Shown one piece after another: positions 29,301 through 38,001 of a stretch of 64,000 bases of DNA (position 1 is the stretch's first letter; each line of letters starts with the position of its first letter). A program made the position numbers and the translations under genes. Origin of the DNA: Paratinospora sagittata (taxonomy: Eukaryota; Streptophyta; Magnoliopsida; Ranunculales; Menispermaceae); NCBI GenBank assembly GCA_035771175.1, contig CM069607.1, forward strand, positions 6,932,501 through 6,996,500. Reading direction: 5' to 3'. Below the pieces are notes generated by a model. The model worked only from the letters and a program-made list of their open reading frames with translations, had not been told where the DNA came from and searched no databases.

Positions 29301-32295
29301 CGATATAATCGTCATCATTAGGAGAAGAAATAGGATCCTCATCATCAGAAAAAGTTTCGTGGTAGACGAAAAGAGTGTCATCATTTGGAGATTCTTGTTC
29401 TGAGAATACTGATTCAATATCTTGGTCATCTTGGAGAGAATAAGAATGTTGAATCTGTTGAATAAGATGTTGGCCTTTCTTATTCTTGTCAGGACATTGC
29501 TTGGCAAAGTGGCCAGGCTTGTTGCATAGATAACACCGAGTATTTGTAGATGGTGTAGTGCGTCGCTTGAAATAGCGAAGATGACGTTTTTTCTTCCAAC
29601 GTTGTCGTTTGGAGAATGTTGAAAACTTCTGAGGATTCTTTTTATGGAACTTCCATAATTTTGGGGATTTCTTCTTTTTATGAGGAGAGCAGTGACAATT
29701 GGATTTACAGCCAATCTCAAGATACTTCTTATCACAGACATTTGATGTATAGAAGGTGGATGTCTGAGACTCTGAAATAAGTCGTCGTAATTCACAATTT
29801 CTTTCAATGGCTTCGAGTAGTTGTTGGAATATTTCAGCAAGAGATAATTGTTCCAAAGGTCTTCCAAGAGCTTTGAGAAGACGGTTTAATTCAGGATGAG
29901 TTTCCTTTGGAAGTGAAGCAATAAATGTATGTTTCAGATCTGTCTTATCATATCCGCCAAGTAAATGATAACGCTGAAGCATTCGAGAATAGTGTCGATA
30001 AAGATCTTTCTTTCGGAGAGAACAACATTTCATAGTGAAATATTCTTGTTTGTATTTTTTCTCCAGAATAGCAGCATCACCAATAAATTCTCGAACAAGG
30101 ACATTATAAAAATCTGTAAGAGAGATCTGAGTGAGTTGGAGCATTCTATATTCTCCAAGGGAGGAGAACCAATCACGAACAAATCCAGTACATCGGGATA
30201 TAAAGTCAGAGATGACGACATTAGATGTACGGTCAGCAATAATTTGGTTTGACATCCATGCTGCCCAAGATATAAGCTTGGAACGCCATTGTTCATAAGG
30301 GACGTCATCAAGAGAAAACCAAGGGCCATTGCCAGGGCGACTGAAAAAATGCTGAGGATTGGTATCTTGAGGCTGATTAGTAGTATCTCGCATATCTACT
30401 TCTTCATCAAAAACCTGAGGTTGAGTCTGCGATGAAGAAGGATCATCAGCCATATGAATCTGATTAAGAGCAGATATATCCATCAGATAAGATTCAGTAT
30501 CAGATACTTCGGATATAGCTGGATCAGAAGAAACTTCTGTAAAAGCATCAGATTCTGTACCAGAAGATCCCAAAGAGAGGGATGCTAATTGATCAAGATC
30601 ATCTATAGAAGAAACATAGGTGAGGTTGTCATAGGGAATAATAGGGTGACTCGGAGGAGGTTGAGTCTGTGGCGGCTGAGGAGATACAGCAGCAGGAACA
30701 GCTGGAGGGGTAGGTTGGACTACGGATGTATAAGAAGGAGTAATGTAAGGCACAAATGGTGAGGATGGCATGGGGGCCTTGCCTTTATCACCAAAAACTG
30801 GGCTAGGACCTCTAGGACGATGAGGTGTACCTATTGGTGGTTGTGGTGAATTTACTACGGGTGGAGTGGAGAAAGGGATTACCGGTGGTTTTGGAGCAGG
30901 TGTTTTACTGGCCAATATAAGGGTATTTAATAGGACAGATTGACGGTCATTCTTAGGTGCAGGTGGTGGTAAGAATGAGTAAGACAACTGAGAAGGTTGA
31001 GAGGGGAATGATGATCTGACAAGAGACATGGGATAAGCTTCAGGAAACACCGGAGGTGTAAGTGGTTGAAGCTTTTGGAGATCATGCATCACATATGACA
31101 ATTGTTCTTTGAGTTGTCTGATCTCATGTTCAGCAGCATCAAAACTAGGACCAGTGATATTATGCTGGATATAATATCGGAGAAGAGTATCCAATTCCTG
31201 TATCTTTGTCTGAAGTTCAGTATAATATTTTTGACTGATAGCAGCTTGGATATCTGTATTTTGAACAAGACTGGCCGTTGTTGTAGTAAGGTTAGTAAGA
31301 TGCTGATCAATCTGTTGAAGATAACCATTCTGGACAATAGCATTTTTGGTTTGCCAATTTAATACTTCTTCAGCAGATGTTAACGGCTTAGGAGTACCAT
31401 CGGAGCGAATCTCGTTAAGAGGTACGAATGGTTTAGCCGTAGTCTGATGAGTAGGATCTGTTACTCGTTGAAGAGGAGGGAAATCCTGATCATAGGATCC
31501 AATAGGATAACAAGGAAGAACCAAAGGGGCTGCAGGTGGAGCAGGAGGTTCGTGATGATACCGAAGAGAAGATCGGCAAGAAGACTGAGGAATTTTTTGC
31601 TTATTCTTCTTTCGTGATTGATGATAGGCTTCTTCATATTGGTAGAATTCCATGGCATCGTCAGTGTCATAACCATCATAAGCGTCCATGGCATCATATG
31701 AAGGATCATACTTATCCATCCAAGTATCATCGTCATATTCATCTTGACAATGGCAACCAGGTTTACACATTTCAGGATTACAATCCCATATAAAATGTCC
31801 ATCGACATGAGAATGATACATAATTGATCCATCAGGTTGGAAGGAATGTAGTGGAGGATCTTCAGCTGGTTCATGAGTAGAAATAGGTTGAATCTTCAGA
31901 GAATGATAGATAGATAAACTATCTGGGACTTGCTGAGGATGTCCAAATATAACCGGTTGAATCATCATAGAGTGATGAACAGGTAAACTTTCAGTGGATT
32001 GCTGGAGAGAACCGAATGTAATCTTGACAGCACCATCAGCTTGTTGCTTCATAAGAGGGCAGAGAGTACTTGTAACAGGCTCAGAGCGTTTGAGAAAATG
32101 CTCATAATTGGTGAACCATGTTAAAGGTAGCATCTCACGGAGCTCTTTGTGAGGGATCTGCTTGGGAATCTGAACAATTGTAGGAACATCATTATCATGA
32201 ACAAAGGCCATGATAGTACCAGTAGGTTTCTGAGTGCGGAGGTGTATAGCATGGTCTTGGAGGCGAAAAGCCATCTGATGATGTAGAGTAGCCAT
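26347..32295 (-). CDS. caulimovirid polyprotein, nearly complete, last 22 codons foreign
   Basis: A 1,982-codon open frame from ATG 32295. Residues 1 to about 300 hold a Cys cluster (W170, C172, C177, C181, C183) and acidic stretches. About 314-415 is a likely coiled coil, and 420-650 is Pro/Ser-rich. The coat-protein-like region is about 655-890, from WFSLDD at 659. The zinc knuckle is C921, C924, H929, C934; the protease Asp-Thr-Gly starts at 1038; the reverse transcriptase YIDD is at 1348-1351; RNase H acidic residues are at D1496, D1562 and D1608. Native sequence ends at F1960; the remaining 22 residues are read from the junction DNA and replace the normal C-terminus seen in copy 1. The gap to the movement-protein stop is 9 bases. 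The frame lacks stops or shifts, unlike most endogenous pararetroviruses. Confidence 0.9.
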   Translation of the reverse strand: MATLHHQMAFRLQDHAIHLRTQKPTGTIMAFVHDNDVPTIVQIPKQIPHKELREMLPLTWFTNYEHFLKRSEPVTSTLCPLMKQQADGAVKITFGSLQQSTESLPVHHSMMIQPVIFGHPQQVPDSLSIYHSLKIQPISTHEPAEDPPLHSFQPDGSIMYHSHVDGHFIWDCNPEMCKPGCHCQDEYDDDTWMDKYDPSYDAMDAYDGYDTDDAMEFYQYEEAYHQSRKKNKQKIPQSSCRSSLRYHHEPPAPPAAPLVLPCYPIGSYDQDFPPLQRVTDPTHQTTAKPFVPLNEIRSDGTPKPLTSAEEVLNWQTKNAIVQNGYLQQIDQHLTNLTTTTASLVQNTDIQAAISQKYYTELQTKIQELDTLLRYYIQHNITGPSFDAAEHEIRQLKEQLSYVMHDLQKLQPLTPPVFPEAYPMSLVRSSFPSQPSQLSYSFLPPPAPKNDRQSVLLNTLILASKTPAPKPPVIPFSTPPVVNSPQPPIGTPHRPRGPSPVFGDKGKAPMPSSPFVPYITPSYTSVVQPTPPAVPAAVSPQPPQTQPPPSHPIIPYDNLTYVSSIDDLDQLASLSLGSSGTESDAFTEVSSDPAISEVSDTESYLMDISALNQIHMADDPSSSQTQPQVFDEEVDMRDTTNQPQDTNPQHFFSRPGNGPWFSLDDVPYEQWRSKLISWAAWMSNQIIADRTSNVVISDFISRCTGFVRDWFSSLGEYRMLQLTQISLTDFYNVLVREFIGDAAILEKKYKQEYFTMKCCSLRKKDLYRHYSRMLQRYHLLGGYDKTDLKHTFIASLPKETHPELNRLLKALGRPLEQLSLAEIFQQLLEAIERNCELRRLISESQTSTFYTSNVCDKKYLEIGCKSNCHCSPHKKKKSPKLWKFHKKNPQKFSTFSKRQRWKKKRHLRYFKRRTTPSTNTRCYLCNKPGHFAKQCPDKNKKGQHLIQQIQHSYSLQDDQDIESVFSEQESPNDDTLFVYHETFSDDEDPISSPNDDDYIGMIKPYHPPSMAVSHVMPYAEISVLPTKFDNPIKVIGYFDTGAFKSMMNPRILPDHFWKPHTESFKAANNEIFQTQLITARKIGLKFFPNLILWTHILGCDLPDKDILFGMDLYSKSKLRILPHGISYQNQTLLYTTIPKLYTIQDIPKDVPNYQDKLKSCFSESHKTFVHQHPLWKNSKFYIHLPFKLNEDINPTKAIHPGMPPDELALARQECDDLLSQGLIEPTTSDWACQAFYVNKRAELTRGKKRFVINYKPLNVFLKDDKFPLPKISSQLTLLSGSTIYSKFDLKAGFWQLGVHPDDRSKTAFCIPNAHYQWTVMPFGLKVAPSLFQKAMTRIYAPILSTALIYIDDILLFSKTDAAHHQLISQFLDITQQHGIMLSEKKSILCTSEIDFLGMKFFNGVYQPGSHIAVELLQFPDTHLTVKQLQQFLGIINYLRMFIPHITRHTSVLSSLLKKNPPPWQDIHTDAVQVLKKICQNPPPLVIPSTDSLILQTDASDYYWGAVLLERKDSTDSICGYHSGKFSESELHYHITIKEVLAVKYGIMKFAFFLKPAQFEIQMDNFSFPKMLELKNKMVPSAQLLRLQEWFTQFQFTVKHIPGNKNVLADFLSRLIQKPNAQQVSLFHDGLTFPLLIQPNTVHNTRPIQLIHAHGIFPLIGAIFSPGLPRPITAHEVHTYAQQHLFEFAHKYFMDYPAHLYLQPQALHQTKPYLFLFHIRPDISEKFFWYIWCISCLYKIALIFIPSEIQQYLQSHTTSRLDWCMDLFAPRQQWLRHISEICQQKPLRLHAIYIGYQPFSDSSQGLITEHYLQEFQTYSCHLTEAILSGVRRFLEDINGSSPPASSHTHIGPHEFIPSESLDELIQSQAPWHIEAPLPQFRDPPERSPSPSPIRQRLGESPLISEALYDNQEQQEAEYQYQLRQGIPPSPNFRDPPRRTNRSVNDPPLSRDEIIECPQAQDFKHLLRHTHTNCRQDYLTIHKQS

Positions 32296-32304
32296 GATAC
32301 TATC

Positions 32305-32961
32305 CTATCGATGTTGGACACCAGAAAACTGGATCTGAACCTTAAACCGAGTAGGTAAGGTGGGATCTGACAGACAGACGTTGAAGTCTGGAGTGATTGT
32401 AAAGATCATAGATCCATGACTGAGAGTGGTGATGACTGTTCCAATACAAGCATGTTCATAAGAGAGGAGATTTGTATCAAGCAAAACGATACGGGCAGAC
32501 ATAGGTAAGTCTCCTCGACCATGATAAGAGAGGACTAAACGAATAGCTCCCATATGGATATGGGTATATCCATGAGCTAACCAGTGACGGATGAACGAAG
32601 GTTCAAACTCAAGGGTTACGTATTGTTCTTGCAAGGTAGACTCAAGAGTACAGTGAGTAAGTGCAGTGCTTTGGATGTATTCTTTAATAGGAGGACTCTT
32701 ACGACTAATAAGTTTTTTGACAGACGTAGAAAACGACTGAGACTTTTTAGTAAACAACCAGTAGGGATTTAACAAAGGAGGAATAGTTTCAGAAACTTTA
32801 CTATCTGCAGGTATATGAGTTACTTCGACTAGATCATCTATTTTCGAAGCTTGTTTAATACATGACTCAGGAAGACTTGAAAAATTAAAAGAGGAAGATT
32901 TTAAAATTGGACTAGGATCGGACGTAGAAGATGAAGGGGGACTATCACCAAAGGGTTCCAT
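32305..32961 (-). CDS. caulimovirid movement protein (30K type)
   Basis: A 218-residue ORF with ATG at 32961, in front of the polyprotein. The C-terminal half has the caulimovirid 30K-type movement-protein pattern: HMGAIRLVLSYHGRGDLP, then LLDTNLLSYEHACIGTV with Asp162, and a hydrophobic beta-rich end. These proteins modify plasmodesmata for cell-to-cell spread. The N-terminal 60 residues are Ser/Pro-rich and variable. The ORF is intact here; a second copy at 34611-35135 is truncated. Confidence 0.82.
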   Translation of the reverse strand: MEPFGDSPPSSSTSDPSPILKSSSFNFSSLPESCIKQASKIDDLVEVTHIPADSKVSETIPPLLNPYWLFTKKSQSFSTSVKKLISRKSPPIKEYIQSTALTHCTLESTLQEQYVTLEFEPSFIRHWLAHGYTHIHMGAIRLVLSYHGRGDLPMSARIVLLDTNLLSYEHACIGTVITTLSHGSMIFTITPDFNVCLSDPTLPTRFKVQIQFSGVQHR

Positions 32962-33110
32962 GGATACTGTCAGACCTCTTTGTCTTACGTCGGCACTCTC
33001 TCTTGGCCCGTCAAGACCCTGTCTTTAGTATCACGGAAAAACAGGTGAAAAATAGATTCCTCTGCTTCTATTAAAGACCAAAACCAATTTTTCAAAATCT
33101 AAGTACTCGT

Positions 33111-33239
33111 TCAATCATCAATTTCGACTGCATCACATATATAACAGGCAAAACATAAGCGAAGTAAACCACAACATAAGATAGCAAGAATAACTAAAAC
33201 TATAATCAACCACAAAGGAAGATGACTCAAGAGAGACAT
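33111..33239 (-). CDS. small one-pass membrane peptide in the viral leader, 42 residues
   Basis: An ATG at 33239 opens a frame of 42 codons: a short N-terminus, a hydrophobic helix LWLIIVLVILAILCCGLL, a Cys-rich stretch and an acidic end. The frame is open upstream to 33332 but only with a TTG start. It lies between the primer-binding site and the movement protein. I know of no named family member. It is intact and identical in both leader copies, which given the recent duplication shows little about selection. Confidence 0.5.
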   Translation of the reverse strand: MSLLSHLPLWLIIVLVILAILCCGLLRLCFACYICDAVEIDD

Positions 33240-33393
33240 GATTAAATACGGAGGATATGTTCTAAGATGAGTATAACAGTATGTAAACTGACACACATAA
33301 GAACACCTAGAAGGATGATAACGATAAAACAATACGGATTAATTGGCACAAAGAACCAAAACAAACTTAACATTAATACCAGGGGCAGAAAGA

Positions 33394-33407
33394 TGGCTCT
33401 GATAACA
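33394..33407 (-). other. pararetroviral primer-binding site (initiator Met-tRNA type)
   Basis: The minus strand reads TGTTATCAGAGCCA, 13 of 14 matches to the Met-tRNA-complementary TGGTATCAGAGCCA of caulimovirids. It marks position 1 of the viral genome and minus-strand DNA priming. In the fragment at 34611-35574 the same site is cut after TGGCTCT. Confidence 0.85.
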
Positions 33408-33415
33408 TTAATCCT

Positions 33416-34610
33416 GATCCTATGATCAGGATTTCCCTCCTCTTCAACGAGTAACAGATCCTACTCATCAGACTACGGCTAAACCATTCGTACCTCTTAA
33501 CGAGATTCGCTCCGATGGTACTCCTAAGCCGTTAACATCTGCTGAAGAAGTATTAAATTGGCAAACCAAAAATGCTATTGTCCAGAATGGTTATCTTCAA
33601 CAGATTGATCAGCATCTTACTAACCTTACTACAACAACGGCCAGTCTTGTTCAAAATACAGATATCCAAGCTGCTATCAGTCAAAAATACTATACTGAAC
33701 TTCAGACAAAGATACAGGAATTGGATACTCTTCTCCGATATTATATCCAGCATAATATCACTGGTCCTAGTTTTGATGCTGCTGAACATGAGATCAGACA
33801 ACTCAAAGAACAATTGTCATATGTGATGCATGATCTCCAAAAGCTTCAACCACCTACACCTCCGGTGTTTCCTGAAGCTTATCCCATGTCTCTTGTCAGA
33901 TCATCATTCCCCTCTCAACCTTCTCAGTTGTCTTACTCATTCTTACCACCACCTGCACCTAAGAATGACCGTCAATCTGTCCTATTAAATCCCTTATATT
34001 GGCCAGTAAAACACCTGCTCCAAAACCACCGGTAATCCCTTTCTCCACTCCACCCGTAGTAAATTCACCACAACCACCAATAGGTACACCTCATCGTCCT
34101 AGAGGTCCTAGCCCAGTTTTTGGTGATAAAGACAAGGCCCCCATGCCATCCTCACCATTTGTGCCTTACATTACTCCTTCTTATACATGCGTAGTCCAAC
34201 CTACCCCTCCAGCTGTTCCTGCTGTTGTATCTCCTCAGCCGCCACAGACTCAACCTCCTCCGAGTCACCCTATTATTCCCTATGACAACCTCACCTATGT
34301 TACTCCTATAGATGATCTTGATCAATTAGCATCCCTCTCTTTGGGATCTTCTGGTACAGAATCTGATGCTTTTACAGAAGTTTCTTCTGATCCAGCTATA
34401 TCCGAAGTATCTGATACTGAATCTTATCTGATGGATATATCTGCTCTTAATCAGATTCATATGGCTGATGATCCTTCTTCATCGCAGACTCAACCTCAGG
34501 GTTTTGATGAAGAAGTAGATATGCGAGATACTACTAATCAGCCTCAAGATACCAATCCTCAGCACTTTTTCAGTCGCCCTGGCAATGGCCCTTGGTTTTC
34601 TCTTGATGAC
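33416..34610 (+). pseudogene. caulimovirid polyprotein N-terminal fragment, plus orientation, frameshifted
   Basis: Matches polyprotein residues about 265-665 of copy 2, from the coiled-coil part through the Pro-rich region to WFSLDD. Homology starts at GATCCTATGATCAGG. A 1-base deletion after 33990 (AAATCCC against AAATACCC in copy 2) shifts the frame, so the coiled-coil and Pro-rich parts lie in different frames. It ends at TGATGAC (34604-34610), which is shared with the next fragment. Confidence 0.88.
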
Positions 34611-35135
34611 TGTTCCAATACAAGCATGTTCATAAGAGAGGAGATTTGTATCAAGCAAAGCGATACGGGCAGACATAGGTAAGTCTCCTCGACCATGATA
34701 AGAGAGGACTAAACGAATAGCTCCCATATGGATATGGGTATATCCATGAGCTAACCAGTGACGGATGAACGAAGGTTCAAACTCAAGGGTTACGTATTGT
34801 TCTTGCAAGGTAGACTCAAGAGTACAGTGAGTAAGTGCAGTGCTTTGGATGTATTCTTTAATAGGAGGACTCTTACGACTAATAAGTTTTTTGACAGACG
34901 TAGAAAACGACTGAGACTTTTTAGTAAACAACCAGTAGGGATTTAACAAAGGAGGAATAGTTTCAGAAACTTTATTATCTGCAGGTATATGAGTTACTTC
35001 GACTAGATCATCTATTTTCGAAGCTTGTTTAATACATGACTCAGGAAGACTTGAAAAATTAAAAGAGGAAGATTTTAAAATCGGACTAGGTTCGGACGTA
35101 GAAGATGAAGGGGGACTATCACCAAAGGGTTCCAT
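34611..35135 (-). pseudogene. caulimovirid movement protein, 3'-truncated
   Basis: Keeps the first 175 codons (ATG 35135) to just after HACIGTV and then runs into the inverted polyprotein fragment, giving about 43 unrelated residues before a stop. It has two visible replacements against copy 2 in the N-terminal half (Asp to Glu, Ser to Asn) plus one further on (Val to Ala). Confidence 0.85.
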
Positions 35136-35284
35136 GGATACTGTCAGACCTCTTTGTCTTACGTCGGCACTCTCTCTTGGCCCGTCAAGACCCTGTCTTT
35201 AGTATCACGGAAAAACAAGTGAAAAATAGATTCCTCTGCTTCTATTAAAGACCAAAACCAATTTTTCAAAATCTAAGTACTCGT

Positions 35285-35413
35285 TCAATCATCAATTTCG
35301 ACTGCATCACATATATAACAGGCAAAACATAAGCGAAGTAAACCACAACATAAGATAGCAAGAATAACTAAAACTATAATCAACCACAAAGGAAGATGAC
35401 TCAAGAGAGACAT
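35285..35413 (-). CDS. small one-pass membrane peptide in the viral leader, second copy
   Basis: Identical to the 42-residue ORF at 33111-33239, with ATG at 35413. The surrounding leader is also nearly identical, so this is a recent duplicate. Confidence 0.45.
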   Translation of the reverse strand: MSLLSHLPLWLIIVLVILAILCCGLLRLCFACYICDAVEIDD

Positions 35414-36668
35414 GATTAAATACGGAGGATATGTTCTAAGATGAGTATAACAGTATGTAAACTGACACACATAAGAACACCTAGAAGGATGATAACGATA
35501 AAACAATACGGATTAATTGGCACAAAGAACCAAAACAAACTTAACATTAATACCAGGGGCAGAAAGATGGCTCTAAAACAAACTTATAATTATTTTTTAT
35601 TTTATAAATTAGTTATGGGGTTAAAATTATAATTTTAAGCAGTAAATAACTTTCATCCCGCTCTCCCTCCTTGTCTCATATATTTATGTTTATACATAAT
35701 TTTTCTTATTAATTTTAAATTTTTACTTTTTTTTAGTATTATTATATTTTTAAATAAAATCTTTCTATAATAATGAAATAATTAAATTTTTATATTTTAA
35801 AAGTCACGTGCAACAAACGCAAGTACTCTAGATGCTAAAAATTTATTATAAATTTAAAAAAACAAACATATAATATCTTTTTTCAAAAGAGAATGGTTTA
35901 GACCCATATGAACTGTCTTCACGAGTCCAATTTGCTGCAGCTTTTTGGTAGCGATTAGGAGGAATAAGTATAAGAAATTGGTGGTCTTGATCATGAAACC
36001 GCTTTCTTATTTCAATCTATGTATGTAGTAGATTCTTCATTAATTGTATAGTTATATCTTTTTATTTATTTTATTTAAGATGTCTTACATCTTCTTTTAT
36101 TGTTATAATGAATAATTGATTTGAACAATTGGTTATTTAAAATACTATTTCCAATAGATTATATCTTAGTAGCAAGATTGTTGATGGACCATGATTTTTA
36201 TAATTCAATAATCAAGTCCAACTCAACTCAATTAAATTTTTTTTTTTTTCAACTGTATTACTGCAGTCGGCTAATTTAAGAATTAAATTATCAACTAAAA
36301 TTCATAATAAAAATTTTTAAGATAAACAACTTGTAGTAAATAATTTTAGGATATTCAAGAAATCTTTGCTTTTAAAGACATAAAATAATTTTTGAATTTT
36401 AAACCAAACATACCCTAAATAAATTTGGCATATAAATACTTAGTTGTTGTATTTTTAATATAAGTTTAGAACCAACCTTTTGTCTTCTTCCCTTGATTTT
36501 ATCATATTATGTTTAATTATTTTCAAATCTAGCTAGACAATAAATAGACATCTGGGTCCCAAATAAATTTGCAATTGCCATTCCTATTAACATGCTTTCA
36601 TGTCTTGACAACTATAATTAGATAATATTTCAAAGAAAAAAAACAAATATTATTAATTATAAAATATT

Positions 36669-36975
36669 AAAGGACATTAACAAAGAATAATTTTAATTAT
36701 AAAAAGAAAACAAAGAATGATAGAAATCACATCAGATTTATATTATAGAATATAATGCAGCATAGCATTTGATAATTGTACAGAAACACAGCGCCAAAAG
36801 TTAAGATAATTAAAGATTTATAATAAAGGACATTAACAAAGAATAATTTTAATTATAAAAAGAAAACAAAGAATGATAGAAATCACATCAGATTTATATT
36901 ATAGAATATAATGCAGCATAGCATTTGATAATTGTACAGAAACACAGCGCCAAAAGTTAAGATAATTAAAGACGA
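36669..36975. repeat. 156-bp tandem duplication
   Basis: The unit starting AAAGGACATTAACAAAGAAT at 36669 recurs at 36825. About 145 bases match without visible difference, up to TTAAGATAATTAAAGA. Confidence 0.92.
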
Positions 36976-36998
36976 AAGTTGATTAAGCTTTTGAATAT

Positions 36999-37222
36999 AT
37001 ATATTTTTTTTTTGGTAAAAAAAGTTTAGATGAGGGGAGGTTACTCAGTTTAGAAACAGGACATGATAGAGGCTTTAAAGAGCGTTTACAGAAGTACTTG
37101 TAAATTGTCCAATAACGAGGGACACCTTTCAATTTTGTTCTTAAGGACATTTGGTACAAGATTCAAACTCTCGCCTATGACGATAAGTTGAATCTCTAAA
37201 CTCAGCCAGCCCTCATTGGGAG
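36999..37222 (-). mobile_element. SINE with 12-bp target duplication
   Basis: On the minus strand the element starts GCCTCCCAATGAGGG-wards, has an A-box-like TGGCTGAGTTTAGAG, a B-box-like GAGAGTTTGAATCTTG, and ends in an A tail (T run at 37004-37013 on the plus strand). GCTTTTGAATAT flanks it at 36987-36998 and 37223-37234. Confidence 0.8.
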
Positions 37223-37526
37223 GCTTTTGAATATTTACGCTAAAATATTTTTGACATTATAAATAAAAATGGTTAGATTACTTCGAATTACACGATAACA
37301 CCGCGCACAATTATCATTTTTCATTTTTAAAATAGCAGCACGTATATTCATAGCATTCTTGTTTCTTATCATTTTATTTATTTATTTTCAAATCATGGCC
37401 TTGGCCTGCCTTCATCCATTAGCCACTTCAAACAAAAAGGTCCACTTTGGTACACGTTCGTCAATGAGCCCAGAAGCAAGCCCATAATCAACGGCAAGTT
37501 AAACTCTATTATAATTGGTGGTGGTA

Positions 37527-38000
37527 TGGGTGTACGTTGACTCAACCAATCCAACCGAATCGAATCAAACTCAATTGATTGGGTTACGTAGGTTTAGTAT
37601 TTGAATTGGATTGAAAAAACTTTAACCTAAATTATTTGGGTTGGAAGCCTAAAAAATTAGCCCAACCCGAACCAAATTAATTTGGTATTATGATATGGTA
37701 GTAGATGAATGTAATTTTATTTAAAACATCTTGATATTATATGGTTAACTTGAAATAATTGTCAAATTCACATATTGATATAGTTATCTTTGAAATTAAA
37801 ACATTACATGCTTGATGTCTATTAGTATAGAATTTGTATATAAAATTTATAGGTGTAATTTAATTCATCTCAAGAGTCAAGATTTTCAACCTGAATGACT
37901 AACCCAACCCAACCTGAACTAGTTTGGGTTGGGTTGAGAGTCAGTTTAGTTTGGATTGAGATTTTGCTCAAATTCCATCCAACCCAACCCATTACACCCC
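37527..38000. mobile_element. non-autonomous hAT-like MITE, tentative
   Basis: Left end TGGGTGTACGTTGACTCAACC; right end reversed AGGGGTGTAATGGGTTGGG. Many GGGTTGGGTT/AACCCAACCC words stand in inverted order inside. Flanks TGGTGGTA and AGGTAGTA match at 6 of 8 positions, so a decayed 8-bp target duplication is possible. It abuts a SINE at 38002. Confidence 0.55.
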
Positions 38001-38001
38001 T

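Larger units (their letters stand above)
26416..33415 (-). mobile_element. endogenous caulimovirid, copy 2, missing its 3' end
   Basis: On the minus strand the order is primer-binding site (33407-33394), leader with a small membrane-peptide ORF, movement protein, then polyprotein. It ends at 26416, inside the polyprotein C-terminus, where identity with copy 1 stops (AAAGTCTTGAGC). The coding region of about 6 kb is uninterrupted. Near identity with copy 1 shows both derive from the same recent virus or integrant. Confidence 0.9.
34611..35574 (-). mobile_element. caulimovirid leader and movement-protein fragment, minus orientation
   Basis: On the minus strand it runs from the half primer-binding site (TGGCTCT at 35568-35574) through the leader into the movement protein, and stops at the TGATGAC junction. 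It differs from the corresponding part of copy 2 at only a handful of bases. Host AT-rich DNA begins at 35575. Confidence 0.88.

Noticed and set aside
33553..33826. Opposing open frames seen twice (also near 31089-31362)
   Set aside because: They are alternative-frame shadows of the viral polyprotein N-terminal region in its two orientations.
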